Source: DATNBT01 sp964579765 (GTDB taxonomy: Bacteria > Acidobacteriota > Vicinamibacteria > Vicinamibacterales > CAVVIG01). Taken from it: a stretch of DNA of 10,156 nt. The position numbers were made by a program, and so were the translations under genes. Location: assembly GCA_964579765.1 (NCBI GenBank), contig CAZOIK010000058.1:1-10156 (forward strand), in the 5' to 3' direction. Below, in pieces: positions 1 through 6,821 of this stretch; the stretch's first letter is position 1, and each line of letters starts with the position of its first letter. Under the pieces are notes generated by a model. That model was not told the DNA's origin. It was given only the letters and a program-made list of their open reading frames with translations, and ran no database searches.

Positions 1-1
1 C

Positions 2-313
2 GTCGAGACGACGAACTTCACGGACAAGACCGCGTACCGCGGCTCGAGCGAATATCTGAAGCTGACCGAGCGGTTCAAGCCCATTTCGCCGGCGACGGTC
101 GAGTGGTCGGTGACGTTCGACGACCCGCACACCTGGACGCGGCCGTGGACGTTCGCGATGAACCTGACGAAGAAGGACGACAGTCAGCGCCCGTTCGAGT
201 ACGCGTGCAACGAGGGCAATTACGGTATGGTAGGGATCCTCAACGCGGCGCGGGCCGAGGAGAAGGCGGGCCAGAAGGTGGAGAGCCCGAGAGAGGCGGA
301 AGGAGAGCGGTAG
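2..313 (+). CDS. C-terminal part of a conserved secreted-type protein of unknown function (5'-truncated)
   Basis: The reading frame is open from the left edge to TAG at 311-313, so only the last 103 residues are present. The visible part contains YRGSSEYLKLTERF, then VEWSVTFDDPHTWTRPWTFAMNL and FEYACNEGNYGM, and ends in a charged tail rich in Glu, Lys and Arg. I recognise the pattern (a 'TDKTAYRGS...LTERF', a 'TFDDPHTWTRPW' and an 'EYACHEGNYG' block) as the C-terminus of an uncharacterised family often seen in Acidobacteriota and Proteobacteria. I know no proven function, and the name is from memory, not a search. The next gene starts 2 bp after the stop, with its ribosome-binding site inside this gene's last codons, so the two are probably co-transcribed. 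The first in-frame ATG in the window (codon at 158-160) is internal, because the conserved blocks begin before it. Confidence 0.8.
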   Translation, partial: VETTNFTDKTAYRGSSEYLKLTERFKPISPATVEWSVTFDDPHTWTRPWTFAMNLTKKDDSQRPFEYACNEGNYGMVGILNAARAEEKAGQKVESPREAEGER

Positions 314-315
314 TC

Positions 316-687
316 ATGAGCACGACGAAGACGCTCGCGATCGCGGCGGCGGCAGCGGTGTGGGTGGCCGTGGGCGCAGGCACGGCGCGCGCCGAGCAGA
401 AGACCGTCAGCGGCACGATCAGCGACAGCATGTGCGGCATGTCGCACAAGGCGATGCGCGAGAAGGAAGGCACGCAGATCAGCGATCGCGACTGCGTGGT
501 CGCCTGCGTCAACTACCAGACGCCCGACGCCCCCAAGCTCGTCGTCGCCGCGAAGGACGGCACGATCTACATGATCACGAATCAGCGGTTCCCCGGCCTG
601 ATGCGCCACGCGGGCGAGCCGCTGACGATCACGGGCGACGTCACCGGCAAGACGATCACCATCACGAAAGTCGAGATGGCGAAATAA
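316..687 (+). CDS. Small secreted Cys-containing protein of unknown function (123 aa)
   Basis: The protein has a clear Sec signal peptide: MSTTKT, a hydrophobic Ala/Val stretch and a cleavage site after GTARA (about residue 26). The mature part begins EQKTVSGTISDSMCGMSH and carries three cysteines, one in DSMCGMSH and two in DRDCVVACVN. It then has short beta-type segments (LVVAAKDGTIYMITNQ, LTITGDVTGKTITITKVEM). This is the layout of a small exported family common in Acidobacteriota ('TG.ISDS.CG.SH...DC...C'). The domain may be the one called DUF5818, but I am unsure of that number. The function is unknown; the cysteines could form a disulfide or bind metal. The ATG at 316 is chosen because AGGAG-like sequence (301-306) lies about 10 bp upstream and because the signal peptide starts there; an upstream extension in this frame to 103 overlaps the previous gene and is not credible. 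The gene converges on the amidohydrolase gene with 3 bp between stops. Confidence 0.82.
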   Translation: MSTTKTLAIAAAAAVWVAVGAGTARAEQKTVSGTISDSMCGMSHKAMREKEGTQISDRDCVVACVNYQTPDAPKLVVAAKDGTIYMITNQRFPGLMRHAGEPLTITGDVTGKTITITKVEMAK

Positions 688-690
688 CGC

Positions 691-1560
691 CTAGAACCCA
701 TACAGCCGCGCGGGGTTGTCCACGAGAATCCCGCGCGCGCTCGTGCCCGCCGCCAGCAGAAACTCTCCGAACAGCTTTCCGTAGTCGATCGGCCGGAACG
801 GATCCGGCAGCTCGCCGTGCCGCGAGTCGTCGTGCGGCGGCGTGTGCGGCCAGTCGCTGCCCCAGACCACGCGATCGGGCGCGGTCTCGACGAACGCGCG
901 CAGCCAGGCCGCCGGCGGCGTCGTGTGCACCGGATCGGAGCCGGGCGCTTCGACGGCGCGATAGGGGCCCGACAGCTTGAGCCAGACGTGGGGCTGCCGC
1001 AGCGCGTCGAGCAGCGCGCGGCCGTGCGCGCTCTCGGGCGTGTCGGTGCCCGGCAGGCCGTAGTGATCGATCACGACCGGCACGCGCGAGCGCGACAGCA
1101 TGGGCGCCGCCTCGACGAGCACCCGGATCGGCGCGATGACCTCGATATGCCAGCCCGGCGGGGCAACATCGGCGAGGCTCGCAAAGCGCGCTCGTAGGGC
1201 GGCCCTTTCAGGGCCGCCAGCCTTGTAATCGCTGTACAAGTTGATCCGCAGCCCGCGCGCCCCTCGCCGCGACCAGTCGTCGAGCGTCGCCGCGGTCACA
1301 GTCTTCGGATCGACGACGACGACGCCACGGCCGTGGCCGTCGAGGGCGTCGAGCGTGTCGAGCAGGCACGCGTTGTCGAAGCCGTTGACGCTCGCCTGGA
1401 CGATCACGAACCGCGTGACGCCGAGCGGCGTCGCGTTCGCGCGCAGCGTGTCCAGCGACGCGATGCCTGCCGTGTAGGCGCGGTCAGCCCGCTGCGGATA
1501 TCGCTCGCGCGGGCCGAACACGTGCACATGACAGTCGCACGCGAGCGCGGACTGGGTCAT
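691..1560 (-). CDS. LigI-type amidohydrolase (2-pyrone-4,6-dicarboxylate lactonase family, COG3618)
   Basis: This 289-residue protein is a complete TIM-barrel amidohydrolase. It opens with CDCHVHVFGP, giving the His-x-His pair H11/H13 at the end of strand 1. It then shows VDP at 83-85, RGLRINLYS at 102-110, IDHYGLPG at 164-171 (H166), VWLKLSGPYR at 192-201 and VWGSDWPHT at 232-240 (D236). It ends in NPARLYGF. These match the catalytic layout of the LigI/COG3618 group, which hydrolyses lactones or related carboxylates in the cytoplasm and, unlike most amidohydrolases, needs no metal. The true substrate cannot be read from the sequence. Its ATG overlaps the TGA of the upstream dehydrogenase gene (ATGA, 1560-1557), so translation is probably coupled and the two enzymes likely serve one pathway. 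Residues around 115-121 are encoded by a strong palindrome and read like an inserted loop (AGGPERAALRA). Confidence 0.9.
   Translation of the reverse strand: MTQSALACDCHVHVFGPRERYPQRADRAYTAGIASLDTLRANATPLGVTRFVIVQASVNGFDNACLLDTLDALDGHGRGVVVVDPKTVTAATLDDWSRRGARGLRINLYSDYKAGGPERAALRARFASLADVAPPGWHIEVIAPIRVLVEAAPMLSRSRVPVVIDHYGLPGTDTPESAHGRALLDALRQPHVWLKLSGPYRAVEAPGSDPVHTTPPAAWLRAFVETAPDRVVWGSDWPHTPPHDDSRHGELPDPFRPIDYGKLFGEFLLAAGTSARGILVDNPARLYGF
1198..1218. repeat. Strong GC palindrome (REP-like hairpin) inside the amidohydrolase gene
   Basis: GGCGGCCC (1198-1205) and GGGCCGCC (1211-1218) form a perfect 8-bp stem, extended to 9 bp by the T1206-A1210 pair, leaving the three-base loop TTC. The flank reads GTAG before the stem. 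The hairpin lies within codons for about residues 115-121 of the amidohydrolase and keeps its frame. Its shape, short flank and GC content resemble repetitive extragenic palindromes, but only one copy is in the window, so the repeat status is inference. Confidence 0.5.
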
Positions 1561-2621
1561 TTCGCGATTTGGCGGATGAGTGACTGCGTGAAGGCGCGCG
1601 TGCCGAGTGCGCCGCCGAGATCCGGCGTACGCGTCTCGGGCGTCGCGAGCAAGACATCGACCGCGTCGCTGACGATCGTCGCGGCTTCCGCATACGACGG
1701 CCGCTGGTGCCGGCGGGCGAGCCAGTCGAGGAGCATCGCCGCCGACAGTATCAGGGATGTCGGGTTGGCGGTGTCCGTGCCCGCCAGGTGCGGCGCCGAC
1801 CCGTGCTGCGCCTGCGCCATGCCGTGCGTATCACCGGCGTTGAGCGACGCGCCGAGGCCGAGGCCGCCGGAGAGCTCCGACGCTTCGTCCGACAGGATGT
1901 CGCCGAACATGTTCGTCGAGACGACGACGTCGTAGCGGTTCGGGTGACGGATGAGCAGCGCCGTCATCGAGTCCACGAGCTGCTCGTCGTACGCGATGTC
2001 CTTGTTCGCGTCGGCGACTTTTCGCGCCTCGCTCAGGAACAGCCCGTCCGACATTCGCAGCACGTTCTGTTTGTGGACGGCCGTGACGTGCTTCTTCCGC
2101 GTGCGCGCGAGGTCGAAGGCCGTCTGCACGATGCGGCGCGATCCGCCGGCCGTGATCTTCCGGACGGCAAGCGCGACGTCGGGCGTCGGCATGAATTCGC
2201 CGCTGCCGTCGAACATATTGCGGTCGGCGTAGAACCCCTCCGTGTTCTCGCGGACGATCACGAGATCCATGTCCGTGCGGCCGAAGTGCGGCAGCCCCGT
2301 CCGCGTGCGGCTCGGCCGGATGTTCGCGTAGAGATCGAGCGCGATACGCAGCGCCGCCGACGGGTTGACGCCGCCCTCGTCCTCGGGCGGGTAGCTCGCG
2401 TGCGACACGGGACCGAGGATGACGCCGTCCGCGTCGCTACAGGCGTCGAGCACCGACGCCGGCAGCGTCGTGCCCACGGCGTCGAGCGTTGCGAGCCCGA
2501 TGGCGTGTGTCTCGAACGTCAGGCCGAGCGACAACCGCCCGTCGATCGCGGTGAGGACGTCCACGGTGGCCGCGGTGATGTCCGGGCCGATTCCGTCACC
2601 GGGAAGCACGCAGATCAACAT
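1557..2621 (-). CDS. NAD(P)-dependent isocitrate/isopropylmalate dehydrogenase family protein
   Basis: The 354-residue protein has the full beta-decarboxylating dehydrogenase fold. The start is LPGDGIGPDIT (residues 6-16). NPSAALRIALDLYANIRPSR (86-105) holds the substrate-carboxylate arginines R92 and R102. VIVRENTEGFYADR (121-134) gives R124 and Y131, HKQNVLRMSDGLF (183-195) gives catalytic K184, and D217, D241 and D245 fit the metal site (STNMFGDILSDEASEL). HGSAPHLAGTDTANP (273-287) is the cofactor loop. The family oxidises and decarboxylates 2-hydroxy acids such as isocitrate, 3-isopropylmalate, homoisocitrate or tartrate. RENTEGFY differs from the RELTGG pattern of classical LeuB, so leucine synthesis is unlikely, and no leu genes adjoin. 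Pairing with a LigI-type hydrolase suggests carboxylic-acid catabolism. Its ATG has no clear Shine-Dalgarno sequence but lies 11 nt from a -10-like TATACT. The 4-bp stop/start overlap with the hydrolase indicates an operon. Confidence 0.9.
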   Translation of the reverse strand: MLICVLPGDGIGPDITAATVDVLTAIDGRLSLGLTFETHAIGLATLDAVGTTLPASVLDACSDADGVILGPVSHASYPPEDEGGVNPSAALRIALDLYANIRPSRTRTGLPHFGRTDMDLVIVRENTEGFYADRNMFDGSGEFMPTPDVALAVRKITAGGSRRIVQTAFDLARTRKKHVTAVHKQNVLRMSDGLFLSEARKVADANKDIAYDEQLVDSMTALLIRHPNRYDVVVSTNMFGDILSDEASELSGGLGLGASLNAGDTHGMAQAQHGSAPHLAGTDTANPTSLILSAAMLLDWLARRHQRPSYAEAATIVSDAVDVLLATPETRTPDLGGALGTRAFTQSLIRQIAK

Positions 2622-2669
2622 GTCCGGGCGGAAGTATACGCGCTACAGTGTGCCTCGCAGGAGACGGCG
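2622..2669. promoter_or_regulatory. Compact divergent promoter region centred on GTATAC
   Basis: Only 48 bp separate the dehydrogenase start (leftward) from the quinoprotein start (rightward). The palindrome GTATAC at 2634-2639 gives a leftward -10-like TATACT (2638-2633, 5 of 6 consensus bases) and a rightward TATACG (2635-2640, 4 of 6), so one element could open for both directions. I see no good -35 box on either side. Leftward transcription would start about 4-5 nt before the ATG, making the mRNA almost leaderless. Rightward transcription would leave a leader of about 20 nt that contains the AGGAG ribosome site. Confidence 0.35.
2659..2663 (+). promoter_or_regulatory. Ribosome-binding site deciding the quinoprotein start
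   Basis: AGGAG lies 6 bp before the ATG at 2670. It fixes that start over the long open frame that extends upstream through the antisense strand of the dehydrogenase gene. Confidence 0.75.
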
Positions 2670-4232
2670 ATGCGAAGGACCACGCTCATCACACGCGGCG
2701 AGATGCTGATGCTCGGCCTGTTCGTGGCTGTGTCGGCTCGCGCCGCCGCACAAGCGCCGGGTCGGTGTCGAACGAGTCCCGCCATCACGAGCCTGGCGTC
2801 TTCGCCGTCGTGGAACGGCTGGGGCGCCGACGCCGGCAACACGAGGTTTCAGCCCGCGGCCGCCGCGCGGCTGAGTGCCGCCGACGTGCCACGCCTCACG
2901 CTGAAATGGGCCGTCGGCCTTCCAGGCGCGCGCGCGATCTCAGGCCAGCCCGCCGTCGTCGCCGGACGGGTGTTCGTCAGCGCGGACACCGGCGACGTGT
3001 ACGCGCTCGACAGCGCGAGCGGCTGCGTCTACTGGACTTTTCACGCGGACGCGACCGTGCGGAGCTCCGTCACGGTGGAGCGGCTGGCCGCCGGCACGGC
3101 CTACGCGGTGTTCTTCGGCGACGCGCGAGCGAACGTGTACGCCGTCGATGCCGTGACGGGAACGCAGGTGTGGAAGGTGCACGTCGGCGATCACCCGTTG
3201 GCGCGCATCACCGGCGGCGTGCGGTTCTTCGACGGGCGTCTCTACGTGCCTGTCGCGTCGGGCGAGGAAGGCGCCGGGGGAAATCCCGCCTACGAGTGCT
3301 GCACATCGCGCGGCAGCGTCGTCGCGTTGAATGCCGCAACGGGCGCGCAGGTCTGGAAGACGTACACGATTCCAGACGCGCCGAAAGCCACGACGAAGAA
3401 TGCAGCGGGCACGCAGTTGTGGGGGCCGTCGGGCGCCGGCGTCTGGAACGCGCCGACGATCGATCCGCGGCGTCGCGCGCTCTACGTCGGCACCGGCAAC
3501 GCCTACAGCGCGCCGGCCGCGCCGACGACGGACGCGATCGTCGCGATGGATCTCGACTCGGGAAAGATCCTGTGGAGCGCGCAGGGAACCGCGCACGACG
3601 TGTGGCTCGCGGCATGTCTCCGCAATGCGACGCCGGACTGCGGTCCCGATCAGGATTTTGGCGCTCCGCCGATGTTGACGACGCGTCAGGACGGCACCAG
3701 CCTGCTCGTCGCGGGCCAGAAGAGCGGGAACGTGTGGGCCTTCGATCCTGACAAGAAGAGCCTCGTCGTCTGGCGGACGCCGCTCGTCGGCAACACGACC
3801 GAGTTCGGCGGCAAGATCGTGTGGGGCGGCGCGGCCGACGACGAGCAGGCGTACTTCGGGCTGGGCCCGGGCGGCGTCGCGGCCGTGCGCCTCGCCGATG
3901 GGCGGCGCCAGTGGTTCGCGTCGCTGCCGCCGGCTGGCGCGCCCGCGCGGGCGGGACAGGACGGTCCGCTGACCGTGATTCCCGGCGCGGTGATCTCCGG
4001 AGGCTGGGACGGCGTGCTGCGCGTGCTCGCCGCGAGCGACGGGCACGTGCTGTGGGAGTACAACACCGCCCGCGACTTCGACACCGTGAATCACGTCGCC
4101 GCACACGGCGGCTCGATGGGGGCCGCGGGGCCTGTCGTCGCGGGAGGTCTGCTGTTCGTGCCGTCGGGATACGTCGGCGTCAGAAACGGCGCGCCCGGCA
4201 ACGTGCTGCTGGCGTTCGGCGTCGCGCGGTGA
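2670..4232 (+). CDS. Periplasmic PQQ-type beta-propeller dehydrogenase, polyvinyl-alcohol-dehydrogenase-like, without haem domain
   Basis: The 520-residue protein starts with a signal peptide (MRRTTLIT, hydrophobic MLMLGLFVAVS, cleavage near ARAAA/Q at residue 27). The mature protein has WNGWGADAGNTRFQ at 48-61, then repeated propeller blades with tryptophan-docking ends: VYALDSASGCVYW, VYAVDAVTGTQVW, VVALNAATGAQVW, IVAMDLDSGKILW, VWAFDPDKKSLVVW, VAAVRLADGRRQW and LRVLAASDGHVLW. YECCTSRGS holds a vicinal disulfide pair C210-C211, a hallmark of PQQ alcohol dehydrogenases. The combination of WNGWG...N.RFQ and CCTxRGSV is what I recall from polyvinyl alcohol dehydrogenases, which oxidise secondary alcohols in the periplasm. 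Unlike the quinohaemoproteins there is no CXXCH motif, so electrons must pass to a separate carrier. PQQ binding is inferred. A redox-inactive propeller of the BamB type is the alternative, but the Cys pair argues against it. Confidence 0.85.
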   Translation: MRRTTLITRGEMLMLGLFVAVSARAAAQAPGRCRTSPAITSLASSPSWNGWGADAGNTRFQPAAAARLSAADVPRLTLKWAVGLPGARAISGQPAVVAGRVFVSADTGDVYALDSASGCVYWTFHADATVRSSVTVERLAAGTAYAVFFGDARANVYAVDAVTGTQVWKVHVGDHPLARITGGVRFFDGRLYVPVASGEEGAGGNPAYECCTSRGSVVALNAATGAQVWKTYTIPDAPKATTKNAAGTQLWGPSGAGVWNAPTIDPRRRALYVGTGNAYSAPAAPTTDAIVAMDLDSGKILWSAQGTAHDVWLAACLRNATPDCGPDQDFGAPPMLTTRQDGTSLLVAGQKSGNVWAFDPDKKSLVVWRTPLVGNTTEFGGKIVWGGAADDEQAYFGLGPGGVAAVRLADGRRQWFASLPPAGAPARAGQDGPLTVIPGAVISGGWDGVLRVLAASDGHVLWEYNTARDFDTVNHVAAHGGSMGAAGPVVAGGLLFVPSGYVGVRNGAPGNVLLAFGVAR

Positions 4233-4238
4233 CGCGGA

Positions 4239-4256
4239 GGCCGGCTATCGCCGGCC
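4239..4256. terminator. Short hairpin between convergent genes
   Basis: GGCCGGC (4239-4245), loop TATC, GCCGGCC (4250-4256) is a perfect 7-bp stem. It covers the 3' ends of the quinoprotein gene (stop 4230-4232) and of the opposing gene (stop at 4247-4245). It may stop transcription from both sides, but neither side has a T-run, so this is a weak call. Confidence 0.3.
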
Positions 4257-4619
4257 GGCCATCGGGACGATCTGCACCGTCTGCGTCGCGGTCGCCAGGA
4301 CGCCGCGCGTTCCGGTGAGGACGGCGCTCATCTCGTACTTGCCCGCCGGCAGATTCGCGAAGTCGAAGACCGCCGCCCTGGGCGCCGAACGGCCGTCGAG
4401 CTCGACGGTGCTGATGCGCGTGAAGTCTTGCGAGTCGGCCCGCACTTCGAGCCAGCGCTGGTCGTCGCTCGCCTCGACGAGCGTCTGCGCGCGGACGAAC
4501 CCAGGGGCCGGAGCGACGAGCGGAGCGATGTGCAGCGTGAGCCGCTCGCTGCCGCGGACTCTATGGCCGCCGGCGAGCGCACACGCGGACACAATCGCCA
4601 GAATCGCGGCTCTTCTCAT
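4245..4619 (-). CDS. Small exported protein of unknown function, possible lipoprotein (124 aa)
   Basis: The protein begins MRRAAILAIVSACALAGG, a short export signal. VSAC at residues 10-13 fits a lipobox, so C13 could be lipid-modified; cleavage as an ordinary Sec signal near residue 23 is the alternative. The rest is short beta-type stretches: LTLHIAPLVAPAPGFVRAQTLVEA, RWLEVRADSQDF, TVELDGRSAPRAAVFDFANLPAGKYEMSAVLTG and ATQTVQIVP. The 'F.NLPAGKYEM.A.L.G' end looks like an immunoglobulin-like or carboxypeptidase-regulatory beta sandwich. I recall similar hypothetical proteins in Acidobacteriota, with no known role. The start is well supported: GGAGG (on the minus strand, 4630-4626) lies 6 nt upstream of the ATG. 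It is divergent from the beta-helix gene across a 185-bp region. Confidence 0.75.
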   Translation of the reverse strand: MRRAAILAIVSACALAGGHRVRGSERLTLHIAPLVAPAPGFVRAQTLVEASDDQRWLEVRADSQDFTRISTVELDGRSAPRAAVFDFANLPAGKYEMSAVLTGTRGVLATATQTVQIVPMAGRR

Positions 4620-4671
4620 TCACTACCTCCAGGCTCGTCCTTGAGGGCATGGTGAACCCGCCCGCGATCTG

Positions 4672-4711
4672 TTGCAAGAGATTTACATGCATTGCAATCA
4701 GAATTTACATG
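4672..4711. promoter_or_regulatory. Two-copy bipartite repeat, candidate operator
   Basis: TTGCAA at 4672-4677 is followed after 3 nt by ATTTACATG (4681-4689). The same two blocks recur as TTGCAA at 4692-4697 and, after 5 nt, ATTTACATG at 4703-4711. The ATTTACATG copies are 22 bp apart, about two helical turns. The second TTGCAA sits in the palindrome ATTGCAAT. The stretch is clearly AT-richer than its surroundings and lies between two divergent starts (4619 and 4805), where a dimeric regulator could bind. TTTACA could also serve as a rightward -35 box. The regulator is unknown. Confidence 0.45.
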
Positions 4712-4777
4712 TTCGGGCTACAGCGCTCTCGCGTCTCGCATGGGGCGCGGGCCTTCAGGCGTGCCTGTCCGCTGAGC

Positions 4778-4783
4778 GATAAT
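4778..4783 (+). promoter_or_regulatory. Candidate -10 box for the beta-helix gene
   Basis: GATAAT matches the TATAAT consensus at 5 of 6 positions and would place the transcription start near 4790, just before the AGGAG ribosome site at 4793-4797. The region about 17-18 bp upstream (TTCAGG, 4754-4759) is only a poor -35 match, so the call is tentative. Confidence 0.35.
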
Positions 4784-4792
4784 CCCGCCCAC

Positions 4793-4797
4793 AGGAG
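4793..4797 (+). promoter_or_regulatory. Ribosome-binding site deciding the beta-helix gene start
   Basis: AGGAG is 7 bp upstream of the ATG at 4805. It selects that start, with its signal peptide, over an earlier in-frame start at 4649. Confidence 0.75.
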
Positions 4798-4804
4798 CGC
4801 CCTC

Positions 4805-6808
4805 ATGCCACGACCACTGCTCGTCCTGCTGTTCGCGTCGCTGTCGCTGTCGCTCGCGCCCGTGCGCGCGTCCGCGCAGAACACGACGACGGCCGGCGAG
4901 TTCAGCGTCGAGCCGCCGACACTGTTGTCGCTCGGGTTCGACTGGAAGATCAGCGGCGACGACAACCGCAACGCGAAAGTCGAGGTCTCGTACAGGAAGA
5001 AGGGGGAGACCGCGTGGAAGACAGGCCTGCCGCTGCTGCGCCTGCAGCACGAGTGGGTGAACGGCGGACCTCCACAAGCGAGCGACAACCCGCTGCTTCC
5101 GCGCTACCCGTTCGACTATGTCGTCCCCAACATGTTCTCTGGCAGCGTCCTCAACCTGGAGCCCGACACCGAGTACGAGTGCCGCTTCGTCATGACCGAT
5201 CCTGACGGCATCAGCGGCGTGACGACCAGGTCGGCGATCGTGCGGACGCGGAAGGAGCCGATGCCGGCGGTCGGCGGAAAGACGTATCACGTGTATCCCG
5301 TGGACTGGACCGGTCCGAAGCAGGAGCCCGCGTTCACCGGCCTGATGTCCGCGTACTACATGAACACGTCGCACTACGACTACGAGAACGCGTGGCCGGC
5401 GCGCGTGAAGCCCGGTGACGTCATCCTCGTGCACGCCGGCGTCTACGTCGGCGATCGCTTCCACTACATCAACCAGGCGGCGCGGCCCGGCGTGCTGTCG
5501 CTCGGCAACTACTTCGACGGGACGTATTACCTCACCGCGAGCGGCACGCCCGACAAGCCGATCGTGATCAAGGCGGCGGGCGACGGCGAGGCGATCTTCG
5601 ACGGCGCCGGCGCGCAGAACCTGTTCAACCTGATGGCGGCCAACTACAACTACTTCGAGGGCCTGACCATTCGGAACACGAACGTCGCGTTTCTGCTCGG
5701 GATCAAGAACATCGCCGGCGCGAGCGGCTTCACGCTGAAGCACTCGAAGGTGTACGACGTCGGCCGCGTGGTGCAGGACGACTGGTCGGGATCGAAGAAC
5801 TACTACATCGCCGACAACACGTTCGTCGGCCGGCACGATCCCGACAAGATGATGAGCTGGATCGGCGCGATCTGGCAGAAGTTCCCCGGCTTTCCGGAGC
5901 TGCTCACCTCGGAATACGCCGTCAAGGTCTACGGCCAGGGCCACGTCGTCGCGCACAACTACGTCGCCGACTGGCACGACGGCATCGACGTCGCGACGTA
6001 CGGGAATCCGGACGGGTCGCCGAACGCGATCGAGGATCGACTGCCCGTGTCGATCGACTTCTACGGCAACGACTTCTACAACATGGGCGACAACTGCATC
6101 GAGAGTGACGGCGGCGCCCACAACATCCGCGTGTTCAGGAACCGCTGCTTCGACGTCGCGTCGCAGGCGCTGTCGGCGCAGCCGATGTACGGCGGGCCCG
6201 TGTACTTCTACCAGAACCTCGTCTACAACGCGCCGGCGAGCGGGTCGCTGAAGTTCGTCGCGACGCCGGCCGGCGTGCTCGTCTACAGCAACACGTTCGT
6301 CGGCGGCGTCAACGCGCGCGGACCGGCGAGCAACGTCCACTTCCTCAACAACCTGATCCTGTCGCAGGAGGAGGCGGATCCCGTCTTCGCGGTTGGCAGC
6401 TACACGCGCTACTCGTCGTCGGACTACAACGCGTTCCGCGTGAACCCGGGGAAAGACGATGCGTTCGAGTGGAATGTGCCGGCGGACGGCGCGATGGCCA
6501 ACTACAAGGCGGCGCCCGTCGTGCATCGGTACAAGACGCTCAAGGAATACAGCGACGCGACCGGCAACGAGGCGCACAGCGTCCTCGTCGATTTCGACAC
6601 GTTCGTGCACGTGACGATGCCCGACAAGACCGATCCGCAGCGGCTCTACAAGCCGGACGGACTGGATTTCGAGCTGCGGCCCGGTTCGCCTGCGATCGAC
6701 GCGGGCGTCGCGCTGCCGTCGATCACGGACGGCTTCATGGGGAAGGCGCCCGACATCGGGGCGTACGAAGTGGGACGTCCGGTGCCGCAGTACGGCCCGC
6801 GCCATTGA
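4805..6808 (+). CDS. Secreted right-handed parallel beta-helix protein with N-terminal fibronectin-III-like domain
   Basis: The 667-residue protein has a signal peptide (MPRPLLVLLFASLSLSLAPV, cleavage after ASA at residue 24). Residues about 30-165 look like a fibronectin type III fold (FDWKISGDDNRNAKVEVSYRK, then LEPDTEYECRFVMTDPDG). A linker with GKTYHVYPVDW follows. The beta-helix begins around GDVILVHAGVYVGD (about 203) and continues through PIVIKAAGDGEAIFDGAGAQN (about 252), then repeated Asn-rich rungs such as YNYFEGLTIRNTNV, HNYVADWHDGID, IDFYGNDFYN and VYSNTFVGG. GSPAIDAG and PDIGAYEVG near the C-terminus are typical closing motifs of this group. Such proteins are usually polysaccharide lyases, hydrolases or binding proteins acting outside the cell. 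No lyase family can be assigned and catalytic residues are not evident. It appears monocistronic. Confidence 0.88.
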   Translation: MPRPLLVLLFASLSLSLAPVRASAQNTTTAGEFSVEPPTLLSLGFDWKISGDDNRNAKVEVSYRKKGETAWKTGLPLLRLQHEWVNGGPPQASDNPLLPRYPFDYVVPNMFSGSVLNLEPDTEYECRFVMTDPDGISGVTTRSAIVRTRKEPMPAVGGKTYHVYPVDWTGPKQEPAFTGLMSAYYMNTSHYDYENAWPARVKPGDVILVHAGVYVGDRFHYINQAARPGVLSLGNYFDGTYYLTASGTPDKPIVIKAAGDGEAIFDGAGAQNLFNLMAANYNYFEGLTIRNTNVAFLLGIKNIAGASGFTLKHSKVYDVGRVVQDDWSGSKNYYIADNTFVGRHDPDKMMSWIGAIWQKFPGFPELLTSEYAVKVYGQGHVVAHNYVADWHDGIDVATYGNPDGSPNAIEDRLPVSIDFYGNDFYNMGDNCIESDGGAHNIRVFRNRCFDVASQALSAQPMYGGPVYFYQNLVYNAPASGSLKFVATPAGVLVYSNTFVGGVNARGPASNVHFLNNLILSQEEADPVFAVGSYTRYSSSDYNAFRVNPGKDDAFEWNVPADGAMANYKAAPVVHRYKTLKEYSDATGNEAHSVLVDFDTFVHVTMPDKTDPQRLYKPDGLDFELRPGSPAIDAGVALPSITDGFMGKAPDIGAYEVGRPVPQYGPRH

Positions 6809-6821
6809 CCGGAACGGCGCT

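Noticed and set aside
103..315. N-terminal extension of the 316-687 protein
   Set aside because: It overlaps the upstream gene in another frame and would precede a clear signal peptide.
360..980. 206-codon Arg/His-rich plus-strand frame
   Set aside because: It is a shadow of the 316-687 gene and the opposite strand of the amidohydrolase gene.
1707..2669. Long in-frame extension upstream of the quinoprotein (841-residue reading)
   Set aside because: It lies antisense to the well-supported dehydrogenase gene, has Arg-rich shadow composition, and would bury the signal peptide; AGGAG at 2659-2663 sets the start at 2670.
2940..4106. 388-codon minus-strand frame opposite the quinoprotein
   Set aside because: It shows only antisense composition, and the plus-strand protein has clear propeller repeats.
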